The notes beneath the pieces were generated by a model. That model was not told where the DNA came from. It did not search any database and saw nothing but the letters and a program-made list of their open reading frames with translations. Positions 8,751-19,373 of a stretch of 64,000 nucleotides of DNA are shown here, piece after piece. Every line of letters begins with the position of its first letter. The first letter of the stretch is position 1. The DNA is from Dermatophilus congolensis (lineage in GTDB: Bacteria; Actinomycetota; Actinomycetes; Actinomycetales; Dermatophilaceae): positions 1,054,001 through 1,118,000 of the forward strand of contig NZ_LT906453.1 in the NCBI RefSeq assembly GCF_900187045.1. The letters are read 5' to 3'. The translations under genes and the position numbers were made by a program.

Positions 8751-8825
8751 TGGCGCCCCCTGTAGGATTCGAACCTACGCACCCGCCTCCGGAGGGCGGT
8801 GCTCTATCCCCTGAGCTAAGGGGGC
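8751..8825 (-). tRNA. tRNA-Arg (CCG anticodon)
   Basis: The reverse complement folds as a complete cloverleaf: a seven-pair acceptor stem beginning GCCCCCT, a D-arm with GCTC/GAGC, an anticodon stem CCGCC/GGCGG around loop CTCCGGA (anticodon CCG), the T-loop TTCGAAT and an acceptor strand followed by G and an encoded CCA. It reads CGG arginine codons. The gene sits between the hydrolase terminator and the divergent ArgS-like gene. tRNA-Arg genes are frequent integration sites, but no integrase or direct repeat is visible nearby. Confidence 0.95.
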
Positions 8826-8896
8826 TCGGGACGTAGGTCAGGCTATCAGCTCAACGGGCAGCACTGAAATAGAAGCTCACACAGGGGGCATTCCGC

Positions 8897-9889
8897 GTGA
8901 TGGTTGGGCAGTTATCAGTCGTGGAGTTGGCTCGAAAAATTTCTTCCTGCGTGGAAAATGACCTGATTGCACGGCTCGGTGGATCACGAGTGTTGCTCCG
9001 GAAAGTTGCGCTGCGTCCAGTTGATGGCCTCCGTACGTGGCGTACTCCGTTGCCGCAGTTACTCGCAGCTGGTGGCGACCCTTCAAGGTGGCAGTCTGCT
9101 CTTGCTGATCAGGTGGTGCAGATTCCGGGGGTTGCTGCCGCGCGACCTGCAGGTAGGGGGCTTGATGTTGAGTTGGAGCTAATAGGGCAGCAGGACCATG
9201 CTGCCCTATTGCCTACTCAGGATGGTGGGTTGCGATTGTGGCTAGGTAGTGGGTCGTGTCTTCAGATAGAAGCTGCTCAGGGGGGTGGGGTTCGCGAAGA
9301 GGTGTTTGTTGCTGCCCTCAGTGGCTGTGCTTCTGCAGTGGGGGACTGTGTGGAGCGTGTGGTTACTCCTGCCCAAGGAGTACGAGTCAAGTATGAAGAA
9401 AAAACGCACCAGGTCCGTTGTGCTCTGGTGCAGATTGATGGCCAGTTGTTGCGGGAAGAAGACGTCGATGCGCTGGGCAGTGCGGTGGTGGCGTGGGCGT
9501 TGTTGCTGGCTGCTCCTGCGCGTGCGGTGGAGCTGTATTCAACAGAGTTATTGGCGAGAAAAGCAGGCAATGCTGCATTTGTGGTTGCTCATGCTCGGCT
9601 TCGGGCTGCGCTGACTGTTCGTAGTGGTGATGAATATTGCAGGGGCGTTGTGTCTGGTGGTGATCGTCGCCGTATAGAGCAGCTGAGTGTGCTTTTGATT
9701 TCGTGGCCGTTTGTGCTGGAGCAGGCGGTGGCTACGTCCTCGCCGAGGCTGGTGGCTCGTCATCTGTTGGCGGTGGGGGAGTTGGTGCAGGAGGCGAGGT
9801 GGTTGCCGGTGCCTGTTGCGCGTTCTGTACTGAGCGTTGTCGATGATGGCGTGGCTGCGTTGGGGGTGGCGTTGCCGCATCGTGTGTGA
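8897..9889 (+). CDS. ArgS-related DALR anticodon-binding protein without catalytic core (NrtL-like)
   Basis: A 330-residue protein in the place occupied by argS or an ArgS relative upstream of lysA in Actinobacteria. The first 90 residues resemble the N-terminal tRNA-recognition domain of arginyl-tRNA synthetase, and the last 100 resemble the DALR anticodon-binding domain, ending LGVALPHRV where true ArgS ends near LGIxxPxRM. The Rossmann catalytic domain with HIGH and KMSKS-type motifs is absent, and the middle is only about 140 residues. It therefore cannot charge tRNA. Some pipelines call this family NrtL; its role is unknown. The start is GTG 8897, followed at once by ATG 8900, with AGGGGG nine bases upstream. 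A real argS must lie elsewhere. Confidence 0.65.
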   Translation: MMVGQLSVVELARKISSCVENDLIARLGGSRVLLRKVALRPVDGLRTWRTPLPQLLAAGGDPSRWQSALADQVVQIPGVAAARPAGRGLDVELELIGQQDHAALLPTQDGGLRLWLGSGSCLQIEAAQGGGVREEVFVAALSGCASAVGDCVERVVTPAQGVRVKYEEKTHQVRCALVQIDGQLLREEDVDALGSAVVAWALLLAAPARAVELYSTELLARKAGNAAFVVAHARLRAALTVRSGDEYCRGVVSGGDRRRIEQLSVLLISWPFVLEQAVATSSPRLVARHLLAVGELVQEARWLPVPVARSVLSVVDDGVAALGVALPHRV

Positions 9890-10063
9890 TGGGCGTTTTG
9901 TGTGGCTTTGGTGTTGTAGGGGATCTCACGGATTAGTGATGTGTTCCTGCGGATGGATGGAGCTGACACACTCAGAAGTGAGGGCTGTCGGTGTGGTTCC
10001 GCTTCGGTCGATGTGGTTTGCGCCGCGGGGCTCTGTCTTGTTGTCGAGCGATTCGAGGTTGAG

Positions 10064-11485
10064 ATGCGCGCGCATGAGGCTGGAGCGATGCATGCTTCAG
10101 GGTATGGGGGGCCGCCGTTGTGGCTGCCGACGCCATCGGATGTCAACGAGTTGCTGCCGCAGCTGTGGCCCAGGGGAACTGGCCGTGATGAGCGTGGCCG
10201 ATTGAGTGTTGATGGGGTGGATGCGCTCACTGTTGCTGAACAGTTTGGTACGCCTGCGTATGTGATGAGCGAGAAGGATTTCCGGTATCGGGCGCGTGCG
10301 TTTAAAGAGGCGTTCGAGTCGGCGTTCGGGGTGGGGCGGGCCCATGTTTATTACGCGGGTAAAGCGTTTTTGTGCACGCAGGTTGCTCGGTGGGTGATGG
10401 ATGAGGGTCTGAGTCTTGATGTGTGTTCTGGTGGTGAGTTGGCGGTGGCTCAGCGGGTGGGGTTCCCTGCTGGGCGGATCGGAATGCATGGCAATAACAA
10501 GTCAGTGGCGGAGATCGAGCAGGCGCTGTTGTATGGGGTGGGGCGTCTGGTGGTTGATTCGTTTGACGAGATTGATCGGGTGGAGCGGGTTGCGGCACGG
10601 CTGGGGGTGGTTGCGCGGGTGATGGTGCGGGTGACAGTGGGGGTGGAGGCCCATACGCACGAGTACATCGCTACGGCGCATGAGGACCAGAAGTTTGGTT
10701 TCTCATTGGCTCAGGGGGTGGCGGCTAAGGCGGTGGAGGCGATTCGTTCCCGGCGGCATATGCGTTTGGTGGGTTTGCATAGCCATATTGGTAGTCAGAT
10801 TTTTGTTTCAGATGGGTTCCATGTAGCGGCGCGTCGTTTGTTGGGTTTGTTGGCGCAATGCCGTGATGAGCAGGGCAGGGTGCTTCCTGAGCTTGATCTT
10901 GGGGGTGGGTTTGGGATTGCTTACACCAGTGAGCATGAGCCGATGCCGCCTTCGCGTATTGCGCAGGAGTTTGCGGTGTTGTTGCAGTGTGAGGCTGAGC
11001 AGGTTGGTGTTGAGGTTCCTGTGGTTTCGGTGGAACCAGGGCGTTCGATTGTGGGGCCGAGCACATATTCGTTGTATGAGGTGGGGACGTGTAAGGACGT
11101 TGCGTTGCCAGGTGGTGGTCGGCGTCGGTATGTGTCGGTTGATGGTGGGATGAGCGATAACGTGCGGGCGGCGTTGTATGAGGCTGACTACAGTGCGACG
11201 TTGGCCTCGCGGGTTTCGCAGGCTGGGCCGGTGTTGTCGCGGGTAGTGGGAAAGCATTGTGAGAGCGGCGATATCGTGGTGCTGGATGAGTATTTGCCAG
11301 ATGATTTGGTGCCGGGTGATCTTGTTGCGGTTCCTGGCACGGGCGCGTATTGCCGTGCGTTGTCGAGCCAGTACAACCATGTTCCGCGTCCACCGGTGAT
11401 TGCGGTGCGCGATGGTGCTGCGCGAGTGATTGTTCGGCGTGAGACGGTGGAGGACATCTTGGCTTTGGATGTGGACGAAGGGTGA
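10064..11485 (+). CDS. lysA: Diaminopimelate decarboxylase
   Basis: Converts meso-diaminopimelate to L-lysine, the last step of lysine synthesis, using PLP in the cytosol. The 473-residue product shows the PLP lysine in YYAGKAF (Lys100), the phosphate-binding HSHIGSQ and LDLGGGFG segments, EPGRS, and the C-terminal CESGDI and GTGAYCRAL motifs of fold-type III decarboxylases. I chose the ATG at 10064 for its GAGG five bases upstream; the frame is open further upstream but reads as low-quality sequence, and ATG 10088 is an alternative. It heads a lysA-hom-thrB-rho order normal for Actinobacteria. Codons are strongly G/T-ending. Confidence 0.93.
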   Translation: MRAHEAGAMHASGYGGPPLWLPTPSDVNELLPQLWPRGTGRDERGRLSVDGVDALTVAEQFGTPAYVMSEKDFRYRARAFKEAFESAFGVGRAHVYYAGKAFLCTQVARWVMDEGLSLDVCSGGELAVAQRVGFPAGRIGMHGNNKSVAEIEQALLYGVGRLVVDSFDEIDRVERVAARLGVVARVMVRVTVGVEAHTHEYIATAHEDQKFGFSLAQGVAAKAVEAIRSRRHMRLVGLHSHIGSQIFVSDGFHVAARRLLGLLAQCRDEQGRVLPELDLGGGFGIAYTSEHEPMPPSRIAQEFAVLLQCEAEQVGVEVPVVSVEPGRSIVGPSTYSLYEVGTCKDVALPGGGRRRYVSVDGGMSDNVRAALYEADYSATLASRVSQAGPVLSRVVGKHCESGDIVVLDEYLPDDLVPGDLVAVPGTGAYCRALSSQYNHVPRPPVIAVRDGAARVIVRRETVEDILALDVDEG

Positions 11486-11619
11486 TGGCACTGGTGGTGT
11501 GTTGTCGGGTTGGGGGTTGTTGCGGCGTGTGTTGATGGGGACTGGTTCGTTGGTTTGCGTTCTGGTCTGGTCGAGTGTGTTGTGTACAAGTTGATGTAGT
11601 AGAGGTGAGCAGTCCAGTG

Positions 11620-12951
11620 ATGAACGATGACTCTCGGCAGGTTCCGCTTCGTGTGGCGTTGCTTGGTTTTGGTGTGGTTGGTTCTGCAGTTGCGAAGGTG
11701 CTGACTGAGGGGGCTGAGGATTTAGCTGCGCGGGTTGGTGCGCCGTTGGAGTTGGTGGGTGTGGCGGTGCGCCGGGCTGGGGTGGATCGTTCTGCGTCGG
11801 GGTTGCCGGCGGAGTTGTTCACTACTGATGCGCAGTCGTTGGTGGAGAACGCGGATATTGTGATCGAGGTTATTGGTGGGATTGAGCCTGCGCGGTCGTT
11901 GATCCTGCGGGCGTTTGATCACGGTGCGAGTGTGGTGACGGCAAATAAGGCGTTGCTGGCTGAGGATGGTCCGACGCTGTATGCGGCTGCTGAGAAAGCT
12001 GGCGTGGACATTCACTATGAAGCTGCAGTGGCTGGTGCTATTCCGTTGCTGCGTCCTTTGCGGGAGTCGCTTGCTGGCGATTCGGTGAATCGTGTGCTCG
12101 GTATCGTCAATGGGACGACGAACTACGTTCTGGATCAGATGGATTCGACCGGTATGGGGTTCGATGAGGCGGTAGAGCGTGCTCAGCAGCTTGGTTATGC
12201 CGAGGCTGACCCAACTGCGGATGTTGAAGGGTTTGATGCTGCGGCTAAGGCAGCGATTCTGGCGTCGTTGTCGTTCCACTCGAGGGTGGCGTTGAAGGGT
12301 GTCTCCCGGACGGGGATCACTGAGGTGACAAGCGCAGATATGCGTGCGGCGCGGGCCATGGGGTGTGTGGTCAAGCTGTTGGCAATTTGTGAGCGTACTG
12401 ATGTGGGTGAGGGGGAGGGTATTTCGGTGCGGGTGCATCCGGCGATGGTGCCGGTGACGCATCCGCTGGCTGGTGTTCGTGGGGCTTACAACGCGGTGTT
12501 TGTTGAGGCTTCGGGGGCTGGTGAGTTGATGTTCTATGGGCCTGGTGCTGGTGGTGAGCCGACGGCTTCGGCGGTGATGGGTGATGTGGTGGCCCAGGCT
12601 CGTCATCGTGTGCAGGGTGGCCGTGGACCGGTGGAGTCGGCGTATGCGGATTTGCCGGTGTTGGATCCGGGGCAGGCTCAGACTCGGTATTACCTGTCGT
12701 TGGATGTTGAGGATCGTCCAGGCGTGTTGGCGTCGGTGGCGGGGTTGTTCTCTGAGGCTGGTTTGTCAATCGAGCAGGTTCGTCAGGAGTCGATTGCTGC
12801 AGATGAGGATGGCCAGGAGTCTGGTCATGCTGAGTTGGTGATTGTGACGCATCAAGGTAGTGAGGCCTCGTTGTCGGCGACGGTGAAGGCCGTGTCGAGT
12901 TTGGGGGTTGTTCGCGGAGTTAATTCTGTGATGCGGGTTGTGGGGAGCTGA
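11620..12951 (+). CDS. hom: Homoserine dehydrogenase
   Basis: Reduces aspartate semialdehyde to homoserine with NAD(P)H, the branch point to threonine and methionine. The 443-residue product has the N-terminal nucleotide-binding GFGVVGSAV (about 15-23), the catalytic-domain segments NGTTNYVLDQM and EADPTADVEGFDAAAK, and a C-terminal ACT domain (about 350-430, DRPGVLASVAGLFSEAGLSI) that typically mediates threonine feedback in actinobacterial enzymes. AGGTGAG ten bases before ATG 11620 supports this start; GTG 11605 is a weaker alternative. It is followed after two bases by thrB. In related genomes thrC normally lies between them and is missing here. Confidence 0.95.
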   Translation: MNDDSRQVPLRVALLGFGVVGSAVAKVLTEGAEDLAARVGAPLELVGVAVRRAGVDRSASGLPAELFTTDAQSLVENADIVIEVIGGIEPARSLILRAFDHGASVVTANKALLAEDGPTLYAAAEKAGVDIHYEAAVAGAIPLLRPLRESLAGDSVNRVLGIVNGTTNYVLDQMDSTGMGFDEAVERAQQLGYAEADPTADVEGFDAAAKAAILASLSFHSRVALKGVSRTGITEVTSADMRAARAMGCVVKLLAICERTDVGEGEGISVRVHPAMVPVTHPLAGVRGAYNAVFVEASGAGELMFYGPGAGGEPTASAVMGDVVAQARHRVQGGRGPVESAYADLPVLDPGQAQTRYYLSLDVEDRPGVLASVAGLFSEAGLSIEQVRQESIAADEDGQESGHAELVIVTHQGSEASLSATVKAVSSLGVVRGVNSVMRVVGS

Positions 12952-12953
12952 GG

Positions 12954-13997
12954 GTGAAAGGTAGCGCGGTGGTTGATGTGTTGCCGGTGGGGACAGCGGT
13001 GCGGGTGCGGTCCTGCGCCAGTTCGGCCAACTTGGGTCCCGGGTTCGATTCGGTGGGTTTGGCCTTGGGGGTGTGGGATACGTATGTAGCTGGCGTGGTG
13101 GAGACCCCTGGGCTGAGCATCGTGATCGATGGTGATGATCAGGGTGTTCCTCGTGATGAGAGGCACCTTGTTTACGCGTCGATGCGTACTGCTTTTGAGC
13201 AGGCCGGGGTCGCGGTTCCTGTTGGTTTGGTGTTGAGGTGCGCTTCAACGGTGCCGCAGGGGCGGGGGATGGGCTCTTCGGCGGCAGCTATTACGGCGGG
13301 TGTGGCATTGGGTTTCGGGCTGATTGCCGTGGCTGAGCAGAATCAGGGTGATGCGCTGGACCAAGGTGAGGTGCAGATCGACCTTGATGCCGTGAGTGAT
13401 CTTGCTTCTCGTTTAGAGAGGCATCCTGATAATGCTTCTGCCAGTGTTTTTGGTGGTGCCACTGTGTCGTGGGTACTGGATGAGGCGGGCGAGCAGGTCG
13501 AGTCGGTTCCACGTTTTGCCTCTGCGGTGGTTCCGTTACATCCGGATATTGAACCGTTGGTGGTTGTACCTACGGCTCAGCTGCCGACGTCAATTGCGCG
13601 ATCGGTTTTGCCGGCTTCGGTGCCCCATAGTGAGGCTGCCCGGAATTCGGGTACGGCTGCGTTGTTGACGTTGGCGTTGTCGCAACGTCCTGATTTGTTG
13701 TTGCCTGCTACGAGGGAGTGGCTGCATCAGGAGCAGCGGCGTGGCTCGCTGGGGGCGTCGATGGAACTTGTTGATGAGTTGAGAGCTCGAGGGCTGGCTG
13801 CTGTGATCTCTGGTGCGGGGCCGAGTGTTCTTGTGTTGGGCTCTTCTTCGGGTGATGTGTCGGTGGTTGAGGCTGTGGTGGCTGGTCGTAGTAGTCAGGG
13901 GTGGAAGGTTCTTCGTCCTGGTGTTCCGACGAGAGGTGTGAGGGTTGAGCGTGTTACTCTTGAGGCGCTCTCTGGCGGAGATGTTTCGCTCGCCTGA
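12954..13997 (+). CDS. thrB: Homoserine kinase
   Basis: Phosphorylates homoserine for threonine synthesis. The 347-residue GHMP-family kinase shows the N-terminal ASSANLGPGFDSVGLAL segment, the ATP-binding glycine/serine motif PQGRGMGSSAAA (about 101-112) and the C-terminal GAGPSVL segment. It starts with GTG two bases after the hom stop, so the two are co-transcribed and probably translationally coupled. The product O-phosphohomoserine needs threonine synthase, whose gene is not in this cluster. Codons are G/T-ending like hom and lysA. Confidence 0.95.
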   Translation: MKGSAVVDVLPVGTAVRVRSCASSANLGPGFDSVGLALGVWDTYVAGVVETPGLSIVIDGDDQGVPRDERHLVYASMRTAFEQAGVAVPVGLVLRCASTVPQGRGMGSSAAAITAGVALGFGLIAVAEQNQGDALDQGEVQIDLDAVSDLASRLERHPDNASASVFGGATVSWVLDEAGEQVESVPRFASAVVPLHPDIEPLVVVPTAQLPTSIARSVLPASVPHSEAARNSGTAALLTLALSQRPDLLLPATREWLHQEQRRGSLGASMELVDELRARGLAAVISGAGPSVLVLGSSSGDVSVVEAVVAGRSSQGWKVLRPGVPTRGVRVERVTLEALSGGDVSLA

Positions 13998-14327
13998 TCA
14001 GACCCTGTTCTGACCCTTATCTGACGGGGCCTGCGGATCATTAAGGAGACGGGTCATTTCAGCGGCCTAGATCTTGTTGTTCGATCCGTTCACTTTCGTG
14101 CGATGTGCCCCCGATGCGGCGACGATCCGCTTTACCGGTATCCGCTTTCCGATGCCGTGTCCGCTGAGAGTTTCACGTATTCGAAACGGCGCCAGGAACG
14201 CGCCTGTATTCACATCCGGTGAATCAGCCCCGTTCTCTGCCGCCGTCCACATGCTGCCGTATCCTTCGGCCGCCGTGGCAAAAACCTCGGAATGAAGCGA
14301 GTTGCTCGCCGAGGGGAAGGAACGTTT
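13998..14327. other. Leader/promoter region upstream of rho
   Basis: About 330 bases without a supported gene. The first 60 bases after thrB contain imperfect inverted CAGA/TCTG elements but no clear terminator. The remainder is of ordinary composition and ends with GGGGAAGGA before the rho GTG. Long 5' leaders with autoregulation are known for rho genes (family knowledge); nothing in the sequence proves it here. Confidence 0.4.
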
Positions 14328-16235
<1,908 letters not shown>

Positions 16236-16469
16236 CCTGGCTGCCGGAGGTAGTCAGGGTGAGTAACTTTGAAGATTGAGGTGCGAGGGTGTCTGCATCC
16301 TGCGGTGATGGCCGCGCGGGCAGATGCCCTCGTTCCTTGTATCTACGCGACCGCGTGTTGTATTGACACTGATTGTTGGAGTAGCGGACGGTTGGCCCCC
16401 AGGGGCTGCGAGCGCTAAAGGCATTGCTAGGCTGCAAATCCAGGGCTGAGCGCGTCGAAGGGAGCTGGC

Positions 16470-17828
16470 ATGACAGGACCGAAGAGTTCCCTTTCCGTGC
16501 GAACCAGGATGATTCTTTTCACGACGCTGTTGATTGCGTTGCTTGTGTTGATCGGGAGCTCATCAGCGTGGATCAGCACTCATGCCGCCTCAATGGTGCA
16601 GAAGCAGGCGGAAGTGATTGCGCCCGCCAGGGCCGCCAATGTTCGGGTGTTGGATGATTTGCGTTCGGCTGAGCGGTCTTTCTCGGCTGCCGTGACTGCC
16701 AGTCAAGGCGCTGAGATCGGTGACGCTTCTTCGTCCGCTGATTTGCTGGCGCCGTGGAATCGGTTCTCTCAGAGGTACACAACTGATATTGATGCGGTGC
16801 AGCGTCTGGCATGGCTATGGCCATTGAATGACACATCCAGGGTGGGAAATCTTTCGGAACAGATTGCCCAGATGCGAGCTTCGACGGCTGCTTGGGTGGA
16901 GGCCAGCCGATTGCTGACGAAAGCAGCCGAAGAAGAAACGCCTCCGCAAGCAGACATGGTCAGGGCGCGGGCGTTGTACGGAGTCGCTATGCAAGACAAT
17001 GCGGCGGTACAGGCCACTTTGGATGCGGCGGCGATTTCGTGGCGCTCGCAAGTGGTGGACATGCTTGGTGATGGTGCCCGGATTGTTTTGACTGCGACCG
17101 TGCTTGCTGCGTTGTTGGCGATTTTTACGGCGTGGCGGACGGTTCGTAGTTTGACTGGTCCGTTGCTTGGGCTCCGAGAAACGTTGCGCCGGCAGGTGGA
17201 GGGGGAGCGCACGGCGTGGGCCAACGTGGAGGCAGGAACGCCGGAGATTCGAGCAGTAGCGGCGGATTTGAATCATTTGAACCGGGAGCATCTGCGGCTG
17301 GTGGATCAGCAGGCGCAGTCGTTGGCTCTGCTGCAGGCTGGTAACGATGCCGTGATGTTGGTTTCTCGTGAGACGAGTATGGTTCGTGCAGCGCAGGTCG
17401 CTGCGGATGCTATTGGCACTACTTTGGCAGTTGATGCGGTTCGGTTGGCTGGGTGGACCGATGAGGGGCCATATGCCGCAGTGTGGTCGCGGACGGCGAC
17501 TGCTCGTTTGCAGGTTCCAGAAATGTGGTGGTACCGGATTTCGGCGCATACGCCACCGACGATAGAGACGCCGTATGCGGTGCGTGTATGGGATGGCGGG
17601 GCTCGTAGCGAGCTTGAGTCTTTGGATACGTGGATCGCTGAGGATCCTGTGGTGGTGCGCTCTAAGTCAGCGTTGTTCTTGCCAATACTTGTTGATGGTG
17701 ATGTTGCTGGCGTGATTTCGGTCAGCTCTTGGGCTGATGAGCGCGCGTGGGATGCCTCGGAGATCGCTTATATAGAGCGGGTGATGCGTGAAATGGCTCG
17801 CAAGAGCGTGGCTTTGGCTCGCGCATGA
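16470..17828 (+). CDS. Membrane HAMP-GAF sensor-like protein without output domain
   Basis: A 452-residue protein with a short basic N-terminus, a first membrane helix (about 14-36), an extracytoplasmic helical domain of about 160 residues, a second membrane helix (about 202-222), a HAMP-like linker (about 222-285) and a C-terminal GAF-like domain (about 290-448). The topology equals the sensory half of histidine kinases or diguanylate cyclases, but the sequence stops after the GAF: no DHp/HATPase, GGDEF, EAL or phosphatase domain follows. A decayed partner is not visible downstream, since rpmE begins within 150 bases. The function is unknown; it may signal through another protein or be a truncated receptor. 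Confidence in topology is high, in role low. Confidence 0.6.
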   Translation: MTGPKSSLSVRTRMILFTTLLIALLVLIGSSSAWISTHAASMVQKQAEVIAPARAANVRVLDDLRSAERSFSAAVTASQGAEIGDASSSADLLAPWNRFSQRYTTDIDAVQRLAWLWPLNDTSRVGNLSEQIAQMRASTAAWVEASRLLTKAAEEETPPQADMVRARALYGVAMQDNAAVQATLDAAAISWRSQVVDMLGDGARIVLTATVLAALLAIFTAWRTVRSLTGPLLGLRETLRRQVEGERTAWANVEAGTPEIRAVAADLNHLNREHLRLVDQQAQSLALLQAGNDAVMLVSRETSMVRAAQVAADAIGTTLAVDAVRLAGWTDEGPYAAVWSRTATARLQVPEMWWYRISAHTPPTIETPYAVRVWDGGARSELESLDTWIAEDPVVVRSKSALFLPILVDGDVAGVISVSSWADERAWDASEIAYIERVMREMARKSVALARA

Positions 17829-17860
17829 TCAGGTGGTTTCTCACATAGCGGGAGCTCAGG

Positions 17861-17866
17861 CATAAT
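17861..17866 (+). promoter_or_regulatory. Candidate -10 element of rpmE
   Basis: CATAAT matches the -10 consensus in five of six positions and lies 112 bases before the rpmE start. No good -35 is visible 17-18 bases upstream, so this is tentative. Confidence 0.3.
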
Positions 17867-17877
17867 TAGCTTTGTCT

Positions 17878-17907
17878 GCCGGTTCACGCAACGCGCCGGT
17901 TCACGCA
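17878..17907. repeat. Tandem 13-nt direct repeat upstream of rpmE
   Basis: GCCGGTTCACGCA occurs at 17878-17890 and 17895-17907, a 17-base period, just downstream of the candidate -10 and 66 bases before the ATG. It could be a regulator site or a leader RNA element. Confidence 0.5.
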
Positions 17908-17972
17908 CATGGCGTCCACCTCATCATTCGGATGATTCCGTGCGACCCGGCAGCCTCTACCAAGGAGAAACC

Positions 17973-18188
17973 ATGCAGAAAAACATTCACCCTGAGTACC
18001 ACGAGACAACGGTTACTTGCACGTGCGGTAACCAGTTCACCACCCGCAGTGCTGCGAAGAGCGCCACTATTAGCGCCGACGTTTGTGCGCAGTGCCACCC
18101 GTTCTACACGGGCAAGCAGAAGATCCTAGACACCGGTGGCCGTGTTGCTCGTTTTGAGGCCCGCTACGGTAAGCGCAAGGCCAACTAA
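17973..18188 (+). CDS. rpmE: 50S ribosomal protein L31 (zinc-binding type)
   Basis: A 71-residue ribosomal protein of the large-subunit bridge. It begins [16 protein letters not shown] and carries four Cys (16, 18, 38, 41) in CTCGNQF and CAQC, the zinc-binding form that stores zinc and is exchanged for a Cys-free paralogue under zinc shortage in many bacteria. The C-terminus [12 protein letters not shown] is typical. AAGGAGA precedes the start. It is flanked by its own promoter region and a clear terminator, hence monocistronic, and lies in the usual rho-rpmE-prfA order. Confidence 0.97.
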   Translation: MQKNIHPEYHETTVTCTCGNQFTTRSAAKSATISADVCAQCHPFYTGKQKILDTGGRVARFEARYGKRKAN

Positions 18189-18200
18189 CGGTCGTGATTG

Positions 18201-18232
18201 ATGCGCCGGACCCGATACTGGGTCCGGCGCAT
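18201..18232 (+). terminator. rpmE terminator
   Basis: Thirteen-base perfect arms (18201-18213, 18220-18232) enclose a six-base loop and are followed by a T-rich stretch (CGTTGTTT). Confidence 0.85.
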
Positions 18233-18281
18233 CGTTGTTTCGTCGCGGTGTGCGCGGCGTTGGTGATGAGAGGGGATTGGC

Positions 18282-19373
18282 ATGGAAGTTCAGTCGTTAC
18301 TGGAAGCTGCACAACCTCACGTTGAGGAGTACCAGCAGTTGGAGAAAGACCTCTCGGATCCAGTGCTGCTGGCAGACCAGGGACGTTTCCGGGCGGCAAG
18401 TAAACGGTTCGCTGCTTTGGGGCCAGTGGTTGCTGCGGCTCGTGAGCTTGAGCAGGTGCATGGCGATCTTGAGGCAGCGATTGAGTTGGCTGACGAGGAT
18501 GCTGCGTTTGCTGAAGAGGTGCCTGCGCTGCGTCAACAACTGGAGAGCGCGGGGGAGAGGCTGCATCATTTGTTGCTGCCACGCGATCCTGATGATGACC
18601 GTGATGTGTTGTTGGAGGTGAAGGCAGGTGAAGGTGGGGAAGAGTCTGCCTTGTTCGCTGGTGATCTTGTGCGTATGTATATGCGTTATGCGGAGCAGCG
18701 GAACTGGAGTGTGCAGGTTCTGGAAGCCACTGACTCAGACCTGGGAGGGTACAAAGACATTCGGCTGGCGGTAAAGGCCAAGGGGACCCCCGAGCCTGGC
18801 CAGGCTCCTTGGGCACGTTTGAAGTATGAGGGTGGTGTGCATCGGGTGCAGCGTGTGCCAGTGACGGAAAGCCAAGGTCGTATTCATACCTCTGCAGCAG
18901 GTGTGCTTGTGATGCCTGAGGTGGAAACCGATGACGAGATCGAGATCGGTCCTAATGACGTGCGTGTTGATGTTTACCGTTCTTCGGGCCCGGGTGGACA
19001 GAGCGTTAATACGACGGATTCTGCTGTGCGGTTGACTCACTTGCCTACGGGGATTGTGGTGACGAGCCAGAACGAAAAGTCACAGTTGCAGAACAAAGAG
19101 TCTGCGATGCGGGTATTGCGTGCCAGGCTTTTGCAGGCACAGCGAGATGCGGCTGAGGCCGAGGCTTCGGCTGCGCGGCGGAGCCAGGTTCGTACCGTTG
19201 ACCGTAGTGAAAGAATTCGTACATACAACTATCCGGAGAACCGGATCGCTGATCACCGTACGGGGTATAAGGCTTACAACCTCGATACTGTGCTGGATGG
19301 TCAATTGGACCCCGTGGTGGAGTCGGCGATGCAAGCTGATGAGCGGGCACGCATGGCGCAAGCCGCCTCATGA
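18282..19373 (+). CDS. prfA: Peptide chain release factor 1
   Basis: Recognises UAA and UAG in the ribosomal A site and triggers peptide release. The 363-residue product contains the anticodon-like tripeptide PVT in [10 protein letters not shown] and the catalytic GGQ (238-240) in [17 protein letters not shown]. Length and order match RF1; the PxT motif separates it from RF2. The ATG lies after a GAGGGGA ribosome site. It overlaps prmC by four bases, coupling it to the enzyme that methylates its own GGQ glutamine. Confidence 0.97.
   Translation: MEVQSLLEAAQPHVEEYQQLEKDLSDPVLLADQGRFRAASKRFAALGPVVAAARELEQVHGDLEAAIELADEDAAFAEEVPALRQQLESAGERLHHLLLPRDPDDDRDVLLEVKAGEGGEESALFAGDLVRMYMRYAEQRNWSVQVLEATDSDLGGYKDIRLAVKAKGTPEPGQAPWARLKYEGGVHRVQRVPVTESQGRIHTSAAGVLVMPEVETDDEIEIGPNDVRVDVYRSSGPGGQSVNTTDSAVRLTHLPTGIVVTSQNEKSQLQNKESAMRVLRARLLQAQRDAAEAEASAARRSQVRTVDRSERIRTYNYPENRIADHRTGYKAYNLDTVLDGQLDPVVESAMQADERARMAQAAS

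Noticed and set aside
8751-8825. tRNA-Arg as an attachment site of an integrated element
   Set aside because: No integrase, no repeat of the tRNA 3' end in the window, and the flanks are housekeeping genes.
10725-11822. Minus-strand open frame of 365 codons over lysA and hom
   Set aside because: Composition (Thr, Pro, His, Gln) is typical of antisense shadow; lysA motifs on the plus strand are unambiguous.
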